Shown: one piece after another, positions 43,983 to 52,461 of the stretch
Layout of the letters: each line of letters starts with the position of its first letter
How positions within the stretch are numbered: the stretch's first letter is position 1
Assembly (NCBI RefSeq): GCF_016401385.1
Contig: NZ_JAEACF010000001.1
Coordinates: 3,162,001-3,226,000, forward strand
Reading direction: 5' to 3'
Origin: Fictibacillus halophilus
GTDB taxonomy: Bacteria > Bacillota > Bacilli > Bacillales > Fictibacillaceae
DNA: 64,000 nt
Program-made: the position numbers and the translations under genes
The notes under the pieces: model-generated
What the model was told of the DNA's origin: nothing
Seen by the model: the letters and a program-made list of their open reading frames with translations, nothing else
Databases searched by the model: none

Positions 43983-45572
43983 TTAAGGATTGATCTTCGT
44001 AATTCGTCCTTCAATCTGTGCGGATACGGTATCGCGATTTTTAAAATAATTCACTAGCGCTTCAAGATCCGTAACACTTACTGTTGGATTCTTTCCTTCT
44101 AATAAAACGGTATAACCATCACCGCCGCCAGCCATAAAATTGTTTACGGTTACGGTATATTCTTGCTCTGCTTCAATCGGTGTTCCATCTTTCTTAACCA
44201 TAGAAACTGTTCGATCGCCAACTGGTTTCGAAAGATCAAACGTAGCTTTCAGACCAGAAATCTGAAGCATTTTCTCTTTATCCGTTGCCCATTGAGATTC
44301 AAAAAGTTCTTTGATCTGTGCACCTGTTAACGTCATCGTGACCAAATCGTTCCCAAACGGCTGCACGTTAAAAAGTTCTCCCCATGTCACTTCACCCGGG
44401 TTGATCACATCACGAATACCACCTGGATTCATAAACGCAAAATCCGTACCCGTCTGTTCTGTCATAGAATCTGCGATCACATTTCCTAACACAGACTCAC
44501 CATTATACGCTTCTGTTCCTGATAGCAGTTGATCCGTTTTCCCTACGACTTCATTGATGATTGGTGCCACTTGGTCTTCGGCTTGCTTAATAATTTTTGT
44601 AATACTAGAATCCGGTGTTACACCTTTTTGCAATACTGTAACGACTTCTGCTTTACTTTTTACGATATCTTTTGTGCGGCGGTCAATTTTAAGATCCACA
44701 TCTGCAAAGGCTGTTCCGTAAGAGAAAGCTTGTACGAGCAGCTTGTTATCTACTACAGCGTTCACATTTCTATGATTGTGCGCGCCAAACATTACGTCAA
44801 CTTCATCGTCTACTTTGTTTGCCATATCCACGAGTTCACCAGACACTTCTCCGGTCGCTGATTGCTCAACGGGATTATGTGCTAGAACAACAATAGACTT
44901 TACGCCTTTTTTCTTAAGAGATTTCACAGCTTTATTAATTGCTTCTGCTTCATCTATAAATTCAACGCCTGCCGTTCCACTTGGAATGACGATATCCGGC
45001 GTATCAGAGAAAACCACTCCGATGATGCCAATGTTTACACCTTTAACCTTCTTAACCACATAAGGAGGAAGGATATTTTCCTTCGTCTTTTTATCTATGA
45101 CATTAGCAGCCACATAAGGAAAGTCCGCACCTTCAAAATAACCCGTCTTATCATGAGTTCCACCGTCTATCAAACGCATCATCTCATCTACGCCTTCATC
45201 AAACTCATGGTTTCCTAGTGCCCCTACATCAAAGCCCATCTTATTCATGATCTCTACTGTCGGCTCGTCCTGCAGCAATGCAGATGTCGGAGAGCTCGCT
45301 CCTACCATATCGCCTGCATGCACTAAAAGCGTGTTAGGGTTCTCTCTTTCTCTCATCTTTAAATAGCTTGCTAGATAGTCTGCGCGTCCAACAGATTCCC
45401 CTGCCACTTTACGTGTAATATCAATCTGTCCATGAAAGTCATTTACTCCAAGCAGTTGAACATCTAAGTAACGTCCCTTTTGTTTTTGGATGGCGTGTTC
45501 CTCTGCATGTACGCCTGCGCCGATTGGTGTTAATCCTAAAGCAAGTGCTAAAGCTGATAATGTCTTTTTCAT
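43983..45572 (-). CDS. Secreted 5'-nucleotidase family metallophosphatase
   Basis: 529 residues from ATG 45572, with ATAGGGGAG upstream. Signal peptide (MKKTLSALALALGLTPIGAG, cleavage near AxA at 24-26), so exported. N-terminal metallophosphoesterase domain: VNDFHGQID near 44, HAGDMVGAS near 85, GNHEFDEG near 123, and FGAHNHRNV near 261. C-terminal 5'-nucleotidase domain from about 335 (GESVLGNVIADSM, NPGGIRDVI, NNFMAGGGDGY). Probably releases phosphate and nucleosides from extracellular nucleotides. No LPXTG or S-layer anchor seen, so likely free or loosely bound. Confidence 0.9.
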   Translation of the reverse strand: MKKTLSALALALGLTPIGAGVHAEEHAIQKQKGRYLDVQLLGVNDFHGQIDITRKVAGESVGRADYLASYLKMRERENPNTLLVHAGDMVGASSPTSALLQDEPTVEIMNKMGFDVGALGNHEFDEGVDEMMRLIDGGTHDKTGYFEGADFPYVAANVIDKKTKENILPPYVVKKVKGVNIGIIGVVFSDTPDIVIPSGTAGVEFIDEAEAINKAVKSLKKKGVKSIVVLAHNPVEQSATGEVSGELVDMANKVDDEVDVMFGAHNHRNVNAVVDNKLLVQAFSYGTAFADVDLKIDRRTKDIVKSKAEVVTVLQKGVTPDSSITKIIKQAEDQVAPIINEVVGKTDQLLSGTEAYNGESVLGNVIADSMTEQTGTDFAFMNPGGIRDVINPGEVTWGELFNVQPFGNDLVTMTLTGAQIKELFESQWATDKEKMLQISGLKATFDLSKPVGDRTVSMVKKDGTPIEAEQEYTVTVNNFMAGGGDGYTVLLEGKNPTVSVTDLEALVNYFKNRDTVSAQIEGRITKINP

Positions 45573-45772
45573 TAAACAAACTCCCCTATCACTCATTTTG
45601 TAAAAAAACTCAACAATTAAAAGTATATATTTTGAAATGTAAAATGATAGAGGATTTTCGTAAAAATGGTGTAAAAACGTTATATTCCAATAAAAAAGGA
45701 GTTTATGCCTACACAGCTGGATTTCGGCCGTTAATTTAGTACTTTTATCCCGGTATGCATTTGAAAAAGGAT

Positions 45773-45798
45773 GTTTAACCCTGTTCGATTTCGTGAAT
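45773..45798 (+). promoter_or_regulatory. Sigma-B-type promoter of the yflT-like gene
   Basis: GTTTAA at 45773, 14-bp spacer, GTGAAT at 45793, close to the sigma-B consensus GTTTAA-N12-14-GGGWAT. It lies 37 bp before the start codon. YflT-family proteins are general stress proteins, which supports it. Confidence 0.72.
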
Positions 45799-45834
45799 AC
45801 ACACTATAACTTCGTTTAAAGGAGAGGATAGTAA

Positions 45835-46185
45835 ATGGTAAAACCTATCGTACATGAATTTAACTCTCAACAAGAATTAATTGCAGCTGCAAGTGATTTG
45901 AAAGCTCGAGGTATTCACGAAGACAACTTATACGTATTATCCCACGAAAAGGATGACACAAAAGATCTCGCTCATGAAGCGGATGTTAATACAATCGGTT
46001 TAAAAGAAGAAGGACTCGGCACGGCACTCAGCAATGTATTTGAGTCCAGAGGCGATGAGCTTCGCAACAAGATGACAGAATTAGGGTTATCTGATGTAGA
46101 AGCAGATCAATATGAAAAGAAGCTCGACATGGGTAAGATTTTATTGTTTGTAAAAGAAGAAGATAAAGTAAATACTCTGCCATAA
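45835..46185 (+). CDS. General stress protein, YflT (GSP17M) family
   Basis: 116 residues. AAAGGAGAGG precedes the ATG. The YflT domain covers nearly all of it: KPIVHEFNSQQELIAAASDL, ARGIHEDNLYVLSHEKD near residue 30, and a C-terminal helix plus strand MGKILLFVKEEDKV near 100. Induced through sigma-B in B. subtilis; molecular role unknown. Strong terminator follows. Confidence 0.9.
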   Translation: MVKPIVHEFNSQQELIAAASDLKARGIHEDNLYVLSHEKDDTKDLAHEADVNTIGLKEEGLGTALSNVFESRGDELRNKMTELGLSDVEADQYEKKLDMGKILLFVKEEDKVNTLP

Positions 46186-46195
46186 GTTGAAGAGG

Positions 46196-46234
46196 AGAGT
46201 TGCATGTCCAATCGGGCATGCAACTCTTTTTTTT
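46196..46234 (+). terminator. Terminator of the yflT-like gene
   Basis: AGAGTTGCATG / CATGCAACTCT perfect stem followed by eight T. Confidence 0.94.
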
Positions 46235-46386
46235 GCTTACTTACTCATTTTTTATAAAATTTTTTTCTTAATTTAACTCTTGCAGCAGGAGTATTCACAC
46301 AAAATCCATATTTTTGAAAAAGTTTCTTCTCATGCGTTTCTTTACAGAAGATAGGGGGAATGAAGAGAAGACGAGGAGGAGTCACT

Positions 46387-47601
46387 ATGAATTTACACAA
46401 TGGTCAGCTCTATTGGCCTGAAACCTATACAAACACGGGTCAGTACCCGGTTCTTGAAGAAGATATATCGTGTGATGTACTAATTGTTGGTGGAGGCATG
46501 GCAGGTGCGCTTTGTGCCCATGTGCTCGGTCAAGAAAAGGAATTAGATGTTGTATTGATCGATAGAAGGCACCCCGGTGCAGGAAGCTCATCAGCAAACA
46601 CAGGGCTTTTGCAATTCTCAAGTGATAAGATGCTTCACGAACTCATTGAACAGCAAGGTGAACAGGACGCCGTCTATTTCTATCAGCTTTGTTTACAAGC
46701 GTTAGAAGATTTGAAGAAGATGACGTCTGGATTATCCGAAGACCCTGAATTCCGTGAACAGAAGAGCTTGTATTATGCTAGCTCTCCAGAAGATACGTTA
46801 AAACTCCAGCGTGAATACGAGGCGTTAAAGAAGTACGATTTTCCAGTTGAGTACTTAGAGCCTCAAGAGATTTCTTCACGTTTTCCTTTTTCGAAACCCG
46901 CCGCTCTCGTTACGAGTGGTGATGCAGATGTGAACCCGTACAAGTGTGTACAGATCTTACTAAAGGATGCAGCTGCTTCAGGAGTTAGAATCTTTGAACA
47001 AACACCTCTTATTCGTAAAACCAAAACCGTTCACGGCTTTACCTGCGAATCCGAAAAAGGCACCATTTCAGCGCGCTATGTTATCTTTGCGACTGGTTAT
47101 GAGAACGACTTTTTAGCTCAGCAATTAGGAGCGGACCTAAACCGTTCGTATGCCATCGTAACAGAACCACTTCCATCACTGAAAACGTGGTATGAAGAAT
47201 GGATGATTTGGGAGACGAAACGCCCTTACCTTTATATGAGAACGACTAAGGATGGAAGAATCGTTGCCGGCGGTCTTGATGAAGACAAAGCAGAAGCGCC
47301 GTTAAATGAAGGACTTATCGAAGAGCGCGGTGAGCGTATTCTCCAAAAGATCAAAGAACATTTTCCGGATCTATCGCCAAAAATTTCTCATTCTTGGTGT
47401 GCCACATTTGGTGAGTCGCATGACGGACTGCCATATATCGGTGAACACCCGAACCGTCTTGGCGAGTATTATTGTTTAGGTTTTGGCGGTAACGGTACTG
47501 TCTACAGCATGTTAGGCGCAACCATCATCAAAGACTTAATCACAAAAGGCTTCCACCCCGCTTCACGTCTGTTCACGATTGCACGCGCTGTAAGTTTATA
47601 A
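46387..47601 (+). CDS. FAD-dependent oxidoreductase (DAO/OrdL family)
   Basis: 404 residues from ATG 46387, with GACGAGGAGGAG upstream. N-terminal FAD-binding motif CDVLIVGGGMAGALCAHVLG near residue 32, HPGAGSSSANTGLLQFSSD near 64 which is the usual flavin-contact loop, and C-terminal LPYIGEHPNRLGEYYCLGFGGNGTVYS near 352. Family oxidises amino acids, amines or related compounds; the substrate is not deducible. Stand-alone gene. Confidence 0.9.
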   Translation: MNLHNGQLYWPETYTNTGQYPVLEEDISCDVLIVGGGMAGALCAHVLGQEKELDVVLIDRRHPGAGSSSANTGLLQFSSDKMLHELIEQQGEQDAVYFYQLCLQALEDLKKMTSGLSEDPEFREQKSLYYASSPEDTLKLQREYEALKKYDFPVEYLEPQEISSRFPFSKPAALVTSGDADVNPYKCVQILLKDAAASGVRIFEQTPLIRKTKTVHGFTCESEKGTISARYVIFATGYENDFLAQQLGADLNRSYAIVTEPLPSLKTWYEEWMIWETKRPYLYMRTTKDGRIVAGGLDEDKAEAPLNEGLIEERGERILQKIKEHFPDLSPKISHSWCATFGESHDGLPYIGEHPNRLGEYYCLGFGGNGTVYSMLGATIIKDLITKGFHPASRLFTIARAVSL

Positions 47602-47633
47602 AAAAAAACGATTTGTATAGTTCGTTGTTTTTG

Positions 47634-47682
47634 TAAGTGGTTGATTGCCGCTAAAGGATGCTCGCACCATCAACCTGACTAA
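47634..47682 (+). repeat. Internal-deletion remnant of the dispersed hairpin repeat
   Basis: GTGGTTGATTGCCGCTAAAGG (left end), ATGCTCGCA, then CATCAACCTGAC (right end), with the whole GC-rich centre missing. Compare the left end of copy 2, GTGGTTGATTTCCGTTTC with GGATGCTCGC, and its right end CAATCAACCTGTC. Confidence 0.65.
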
Positions 47683-47702
47683 GAAACGATCAACACCCTT
47701 TT

Positions 47703-47729
47703 AACGACCAATTTACTTGGTCGTTTTTG
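47703..47729 (+). terminator. Terminator after the FAD oxidoreductase gene
   Basis: AACGACCAA / TTGGTCGTT perfect stem with a 5-base loop, then TTTTG. Confidence 0.9.
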
Positions 47730-47861
47730 TTATGCCTTCACACCTATTTTAGTGGATATAACATAGGTGCAACCTCAAGTTGACAAAGTGCACCTGCTAA
47801 AATATAGAAAATCATACATTGTTTTACTACAATAAAATTAGTAAATGAAAGGAGCTCATCT

Positions 47862-48644
47862 ATGACATTCAGTGAAAAACTTTTTAAGCTTAGAAAACAA
47901 AATGGCCTCTCGCAAGAAGCACTGGCCGAACAATTAAACACGACTAGGCAAGCAATTAGTAAATGGGAAAACGGGCAGGGCTTTCCTGAAACGGAAAAAC
48001 TATTGATGCTCGGTAACATTTTTGAAGTCTCCATTGATTACTTATTGAAAGATACTGTTGAGCAGAGTAATGAAAATGGATATTATGTGAGCAAAGAGAT
48101 GGCAGAAGGATATCTACTATCTCAAAACAAAGTTTCCAAATACCTTGCCCTTGGATTTAGTCTTGTTATCTTTTCATCAATCCCTTACTTCTTATTTAAG
48201 GAAGAGCCGATCACTTTTACCCTTTTAACGATACTAATAGCCGTTCTCGGAATCGGAACCATTACAGCTGGGATCATAAAAGAAGATCGATACAGCTTAC
48301 TTAAGAAAGAAATGCTGATTTTTGACCAACATTCTTTAAAAGATTTGAAAATCAGATACGAAGAGATTAAGAAAAAGTATACCGCAGTGATGATGATCGG
48401 AATTTGTTCTATTGTCGGAGGAGCCATCTTCTTTTTGATCGTTAAAAAAGAATGGGTGGAGGTAGACGTTTTAATTCCGTACACCCCGATCGTTATTGCA
48501 CTAATCGGCATAGGGGTCTACATTTTGGTTCGAACTCTATCCATCATTGATGCTTATCGAATATTGGTCAAAAACGAGGAGCATGTGAACACTCTAAATA
48601 ATAGTTTGATGAAAAAAGTGAAGAGGAAAATCAATCATTTTTAA
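47862..48644 (+). CDS. XRE-family HTH regulator with C-terminal membrane domain
   Basis: 260 residues. GAAAGGAGCTC precedes the ATG. Cro/C1-type helix-turn-helix at residues 5-60 (LFKLRKQNGLSQEALAEQL, TRQAISKWENGQGFP). A linker leads to four hydrophobic helices (about 92-112, 116-138, 168-190 and 203-224). Membrane-linked XRE regulators of this shape often control nearby transport or resistance genes, but none is adjacent. Target unknown. Confidence 0.88.
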   Translation: MTFSEKLFKLRKQNGLSQEALAEQLNTTRQAISKWENGQGFPETEKLLMLGNIFEVSIDYLLKDTVEQSNENGYYVSKEMAEGYLLSQNKVSKYLALGFSLVIFSSIPYFLFKEEPITFTLLTILIAVLGIGTITAGIIKEDRYSLLKKEMLIFDQHSLKDLKIRYEEIKKKYTAVMMIGICSIVGGAIFFLIVKKEWVEVDVLIPYTPIVIALIGIGVYILVRTLSIIDAYRILVKNEEHVNTLNNSLMKKVKRKINHF

Positions 48645-48739
48645 ATGAAATCTAAGTCTAAATACCTTCTACTCACTAAAAATTACTTTTGAATCCTTTT
48701 CATTCTGTCTTCCCTCTAATAATCAATCTTTGGCCTTCA

Positions 48740-49097
48740 AGTTTTAAACAACTTATGCTTACATCACGCGGTGATCCTACCTTCTATTATAGAACTGAGC
48801 AAACACTCACCGTAAGAGGTATGCCCTGCGGAACTCGGCTGGTTATGTAAAGATTGGCTCCGTGAATGCAAGCTTTGAATCATGGCACAACGACGAGATT
48901 TAGAAAACTTGAATGCCGCCAAAGCAGTAGGACCATTTTACAATCAAATCATCGCAGCGTATCCGACATGGTACTACGACATCAGCGTGCCCACGGGTAA
49001 AGCACTAGAATTCAGGTTCATCAAAAAAGATTCCGCAGGAAATGTAGTCTGGGAAAGTGAAACAAATCATACGTTCACCACCCCATCTTCAGGATAA
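48740..49097 (+). pseudogene. Remnant of an alpha-amylase/CGTase with CBM20 domain
   Basis: Two GH13-type fragments in a gene-sized gap. At 48761-48808 one frame reads TSRGDPTFYYRTEQTLT, close to the GH13 segment TSRGVPxIYYGTEQ. From about 48840 a frame reads [18 protein letters not shown], then after a +1 shift near 48885 [53 protein letters not shown] and HTFTTPSSG: the start and end of a CBM20 starch-binding domain. The large domain between (C, D/E) is deleted, and the catalytic domain upstream is absent. A terminator still follows. Confidence 0.8.
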
Positions 49098-49127
49098 TTG
49101 GCAAAACTAAAACTAACATAACGCAAA

Positions 49128-49155
49128 GAAACGACCCTGATTAAAGGGTCGTTTC
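49128..49155 (+). terminator. Terminator after the amylase remnant
   Basis: GAAACGACCCT / AGGGTCGTTTC perfect stem; only a weak T-run after it. Confidence 0.75.
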
Positions 49156-49197
49156 ATATGTTTAACTTTTTCTCGTCTCTAAAAAAGACATCATTGA

Positions 49198-49332
49198 GTA
49201 GTTGATTGGAGTGTAAGGTGTGAGACTCCTGGGGGATCAGCGGGCCAGGTGAGACACCTATGGGCGCATGGCGACGAGGTGGCTCACCGCACGCCCCCCG
49301 GAAAGCGAGCACCTGAAACGGAAATCAACAAC
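49198..49332 (-). repeat. Dispersed hairpin repeat, copy 6 (reverse orientation)
   Basis: Plus strand reads GTAGTTGATTGGAGTGTAAGG, GAGACTCCTGGGGGATCAGC, CAGGTGAGACACC, then GTGGCTCACCGCACGCC and CGGAAATCAACAAC. Stem arms keep pairing through compensating changes in places. It lies between the amylase remnant and the next hydrolase gene; nothing else in the gap. Confidence 0.92.
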
Positions 49333-49364
49333 TTCCAAAGACCACACTGTATCCGAAAACAGTT

Positions 49365-50165
49365 TTAAGACGCATTCGGTGCAGCAGCAATCTGCTTACG
49401 AATAAACTCAATCGAACTTTTGTTAAAAAGCTCTGGCTGGTCAACATTACATACATGTCCGCAATCTTTAATGGTTAAAAGCTTCGAATGCTTCTTCTTA
49501 TCGATGAACGCCTGAATCGGTGGTAAGAACATATAATCTTCCTCACCCATGATGTAAAGCGTTGGAATCGGTATCTCTTTTTTACGCAGACTTTGCAAAA
49601 ATGGATTAATTTTTAATGTAAGCTTAAACCATCTCTTGAATTCTTTTTGACAAAGCTTTTTGGCTTCTCCAATAAACAAAGAACGTGAAGCTTCGTGTCT
49701 CTTTTTCGGCATGATCACCCAAGCAAATAAGCTGTACAGCCACATGTATGGAATGAACGACTTACAAAGATTGCCCATCGCGATTAAGAACCTTGAGCGG
49801 AAATTCATCTTTGTCACCGCACCCCCAAGCGTCATGGAAGCAACCCGATCAGGGTAAAGCTCTGCGATCGTTTGAATTAAAATCGTCCCCAAAGAAATCC
49901 CTACGAAATGAGCTTTTTGGATTTTTAAATGATCCATCACTTCAAGCACATCAAGGCTGACCTCTTTAAACGAATATTTTTTTAATAAAAATTTATCAGA
50001 TTGTGATTTACCGTGACCTCTTAGATCCACAAGCAAAATATTAAAATGTTGTTTAAATTCTCTTAGCTGTTTATACCATATGGATGAACTGCCCCCAGCT
50101 CCATGGACAAAAATCACCCATTGATGATTTTTTTCGTGTGTGTACGTTTTGTAATGAAGCAACAA
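49365..50165 (-). CDS. Alpha/beta hydrolase
   Basis: 266 residues from TTG 50165, with TAGGAGGAGTAC upstream. Alpha/beta-hydrolase fold: WVIFVHGAGGSSSIWYKQL near residue 16, VDLRGHGKSQSD near 46, nucleophile GISLGTILIQ near 88, acid in IMGEEDYMFLPP near 209 and the His in KDCGHVCNVDQP near 236. Hydrophobic stretch FIPYMWLYSLFAWVIM near 135 may form a lid or membrane contact. Substrate unknown. Confidence 0.88.
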   Translation of the reverse strand: MLLHYKTYTHEKNHQWVIFVHGAGGSSSIWYKQLREFKQHFNILLVDLRGHGKSQSDKFLLKKYSFKEVSLDVLEVMDHLKIQKAHFVGISLGTILIQTIAELYPDRVASMTLGGAVTKMNFRSRFLIAMGNLCKSFIPYMWLYSLFAWVIMPKKRHEASRSLFIGEAKKLCQKEFKRWFKLTLKINPFLQSLRKKEIPIPTLYIMGEEDYMFLPPIQAFIDKKKHSKLLTIKDCGHVCNVDQPELFNKSSIEFIRKQIAAAPNAS

Positions 50166-50341
50166 GTACTCCTCCTAGTGGTTCAAACATTCTGTCAATT
50201 TTTCCAGCCTTCATTTTAACATAAAATCTTATATTTTGTACCCGTTTCCACGGAAAGAAATGTGTACAAACTGGAAACATAACCACAATGTATTTATACT
50301 GTAACTATATAAACGAAGTAATCGTCAGGAGGTTTCACAAA

Positions 50342-50839
50342 ATGGCTAAAGAAAGTTCATTTGATATCGTTTCACAAGTAGATCTATCAGAAGTAGACAA
50401 CGCAATCAATATCGCGACAAAAGAAATTACAACTCGTTATGATTTCAAGGGTAGTAAAAGTGAGATCACACTAGACAAATCTAGTGAAGAGCTCGTTTTA
50501 GTTTCTGATGACGAGTACAAGCTAGAGCAGCTAAAAGACGTTTTGATCACAAAGCTGATCAAGCGCGGTGTGCCAACAAAAAACTTAGATTACAGCAAGG
50601 TTGAGCAAGCTTCAGGCGGAACTGTTCGCCAACGTGCAAAGCTTGTAACTGGAATTGATAAAGACAACGCAAAAAAAATCAATGTGCTGATCAAGAATTC
50701 TGGACTAAAAGTGAAAAGCCAAGTTCAAGATGATCAAGTTCGTGTAACAGCAAAGAGCCGAGACGATCTGCAGCAGATTATTGCGCTAGTTAAAGAAGCA
50801 AACCTGCCGATTGATGTGCAGTTCATCAATTACAGATAA
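50342..50839 (+). CDS. YajQ family nucleotide-binding protein
   Basis: 165 residues from ATG 50342, with AGGAGGTTTC upstream. Begins [20 protein letters not shown] and carries [13 protein letters not shown] near residue 34 and [18 protein letters not shown] near 100, both typical of YajQ. Two ferredoxin-like domains. YajQ proteins bind nucleotides; some homologues bind cyclic di-GMP and act in regulation. Role in Bacillaceae unknown. Confidence 0.93.
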   Translation: MAKESSFDIVSQVDLSEVDNAINIATKEITTRYDFKGSKSEITLDKSSEELVLVSDDEYKLEQLKDVLITKLIKRGVPTKNLDYSKVEQASGGTVRQRAKLVTGIDKDNAKKINVLIKNSGLKVKSQVQDDQVRVTAKSRDDLQQIIALVKEANLPIDVQFINYR

Positions 50840-50851
50840 AAAGGTTCCAAC

Positions 50852-50900
50852 AAAAAAGGATGACTTCAAAAGCGATTAGCTATTGAGTCATCCTCTTTTT
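50852..50900. terminator. Shared terminator after the YajQ gene
   Basis: AGGATGACT / AGTCATCCT stem with T-runs on both strands. It overlaps the end region of the convergent small gene. Confidence 0.85.
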
Positions 50901-51123
50901 ATACGGATTTTTTCTGATCAGGTGAATCGAGCAGTTTCATCTGTTCGAGTTCAATTCTCATCTTTTGGGTTTCGATCACATAGTTGTCATGCTTTAAACG
51001 TTCCAGTTCTATCTCATCTTGTAGCATCTTATGTTTAAGTTTCGTCTGTTGTTGGAAATGACCTAGTACGATTGCAATAATGGGGATCGAGAATATCATA
51101 ATGACCGTGATTGTTCCTGTCAT
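50899..51123 (-). CDS. Small membrane protein with coiled coil
   Basis: 74 residues, with TAGGAGGAAT before the ATG. N-terminal membrane helix TVIMIFSIPIIAIVLGHF (about 5-22), followed by a long charged helix (QTKLKHKMLQDEIELERLKH) predicted to be a coiled coil. PspB-like in layout but no clear family match. Function unknown. Confidence 0.72.
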   Translation of the reverse strand: MTGTITVIMIFSIPIIAIVLGHFQQQTKLKHKMLQDEIELERLKHDNYVIETQKMRIELEQMKLLDSPDQKKSV

Positions 51124-51243
51124 GGTATTCCTCCTAGAAATTATTACCTTCTAACCCAATAATAACAAATATAAATGCTATTCGTACAGGTTATTCGTTA
51201 AGCTGTTTTCGCCAACATTCGCACTTCCCTCAATAGGATGCTC

Positions 51244-51963
51244 TTAAGAAACGGCTTTTTTTACACCGTTCTTGATAATTTCCTCTGACAACCTTGCTAA
51301 TTCTTTTGCATCTTGATGTTGATCTGGATAGATCGGTGGATGAACAGTAAGGTGAACGTCCGCTGGCTTGATCCAAAACTTTTGTTGTTCCATAATTTTA
51401 TAAGAACCGTTAATCGTAACGGGAATGATCGGCACACCAGATTTAGTCGCTAGTTTAAAACTTCCTGCTTTAAACTCTGACATTTCGTTGCCTTTACTTC
51501 TCGTTCCCTCAGGAAAAATAACAAGAGATGTTCCGTTCTTCAGCAGTTTAGCTCCTTCATTGATCGCTTGCACAGACTGCCTTACATTCTTACGGTCCAT
51601 GAACAAACAGTTTAACTGCTCCATCCATGTCCCAATAAAAGGCATCTTCTTGACCTCGATCTTTGAGATGAAGGCTTTTGGTTTTTGGATATAGCCTAAA
51701 AGAATTGGAATATCGAAGTTACCTTGATGATTGCTGACAAAAAGAACAGCTGTGTCTTTCGGGATGTTTTCCTCACCGCTTACTGTAACACGTGTTCCAC
51801 TAAGTTTAACGAGCGATGTTGACCACTCTTTTACTTTCTGGTCAACCAACCGGTCACGCTCTTCTATCTTTCCAGCTTTATAAAACTTTTTTACACGGTT
51901 TAATGAGGGAATCAACTTTAATAAAACTCCCCAAAAATAAATAAACCAAATAATCGTTCTCAC
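51244..51963 (-). CDS. plsC: 1-acyl-sn-glycerol-3-phosphate acyltransferase (PlsC family)
   Basis: 239 residues from GTG 51963, with GCGGGGGAAAC upstream; an ATG-led reading to 52053 would overlap the previous gene. N-terminal membrane helix VRTIIWFIYFWGVLLKLIP. PlsC motifs: NHQGNFDIP near residue 72 (HX4D type catalytic motif), FPEGTRS near 146, and VPIIPVTINGSYK near 170. Acylates lysophosphatidic acid to phosphatidic acid in phospholipid synthesis. 14 bp downstream of the SLAP gene, so co-transcribed. May be a paralogue, since no other phospholipid genes are here. Confidence 0.92.
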   Translation of the reverse strand: MRTIIWFIYFWGVLLKLIPSLNRVKKFYKAGKIEERDRLVDQKVKEWSTSLVKLSGTRVTVSGEENIPKDTAVLFVSNHQGNFDIPILLGYIQKPKAFISKIEVKKMPFIGTWMEQLNCLFMDRKNVRQSVQAINEGAKLLKNGTSLVIFPEGTRSKGNEMSEFKAGSFKLATKSGVPIIPVTINGSYKIMEQQKFWIKPADVHLTVHPPIYPDQHQDAKELARLSEEIIKNGVKKAVS

Positions 51964-51977
51964 ACGTTTCCCCCGCT

Positions 51978-52352
51978 TTACATGATGATTAATTTTCCAT
52001 ATTCTCGAGATGGATTTCTTCTTAGTGATGCTGCTGGAAAAATAAACGTCCAAGGCATACTCGTTTCCGGAGGAATTTCTAACGTATAACGGGAATCCAT
52101 TTCACCGATCGTATACCCCTCTTCTTGATACAGCACTTTTTTGCCGATCAAAGATAAAGGCTCTGTTGAATAATTATTTACAAGCACCGTCACTAAAAAT
52201 TCTTCCTTATGATTATAAGCTGTTTTCAAAATTACAGCCTGCTGTCTCACATGTTCTTCAGCACTTAATTCAGAGAAGACCCGTTTTATCTCTTCTCTGT
52301 CTTGGTGGGCAATAGTCTTGTCCCATGCAGATTCAAACTCCAGTTTTTGCAA
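51978..52352 (-). CDS. SLAP-domain-like protein
   Basis: 124 residues from TTG 52352, with AAAGGAGGGG upstream. Resembles the SLAP domain: EFESAWDKTIAHQDREEI near residue 5, KEEFLVTVLVNNYSTEPLSL near 50, and the marked ending LEIPPETSMPWTFIFP near 90. No signal peptide, so unlike S-layer-linked members it may be cytoplasmic. Precedes plsC in one operon. Function unknown. Confidence 0.75.
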   Translation of the reverse strand: MQKLEFESAWDKTIAHQDREEIKRVFSELSAEEHVRQQAVILKTAYNHKEEFLVTVLVNNYSTEPLSLIGKKVLYQEEGYTIGEMDSRYTLEIPPETSMPWTFIFPAASLRRNPSREYGKLIIM

Positions 52353-52461
52353 GATTATCCCCTCCTTTGAACCATATTATCATATTTTTTTGTAAACCAC
52401 TCGATTTCAAAGAATAAGCCGCAAGAGATCAGTCGCTCCACGGCCTCATTTCTCTATAAAA

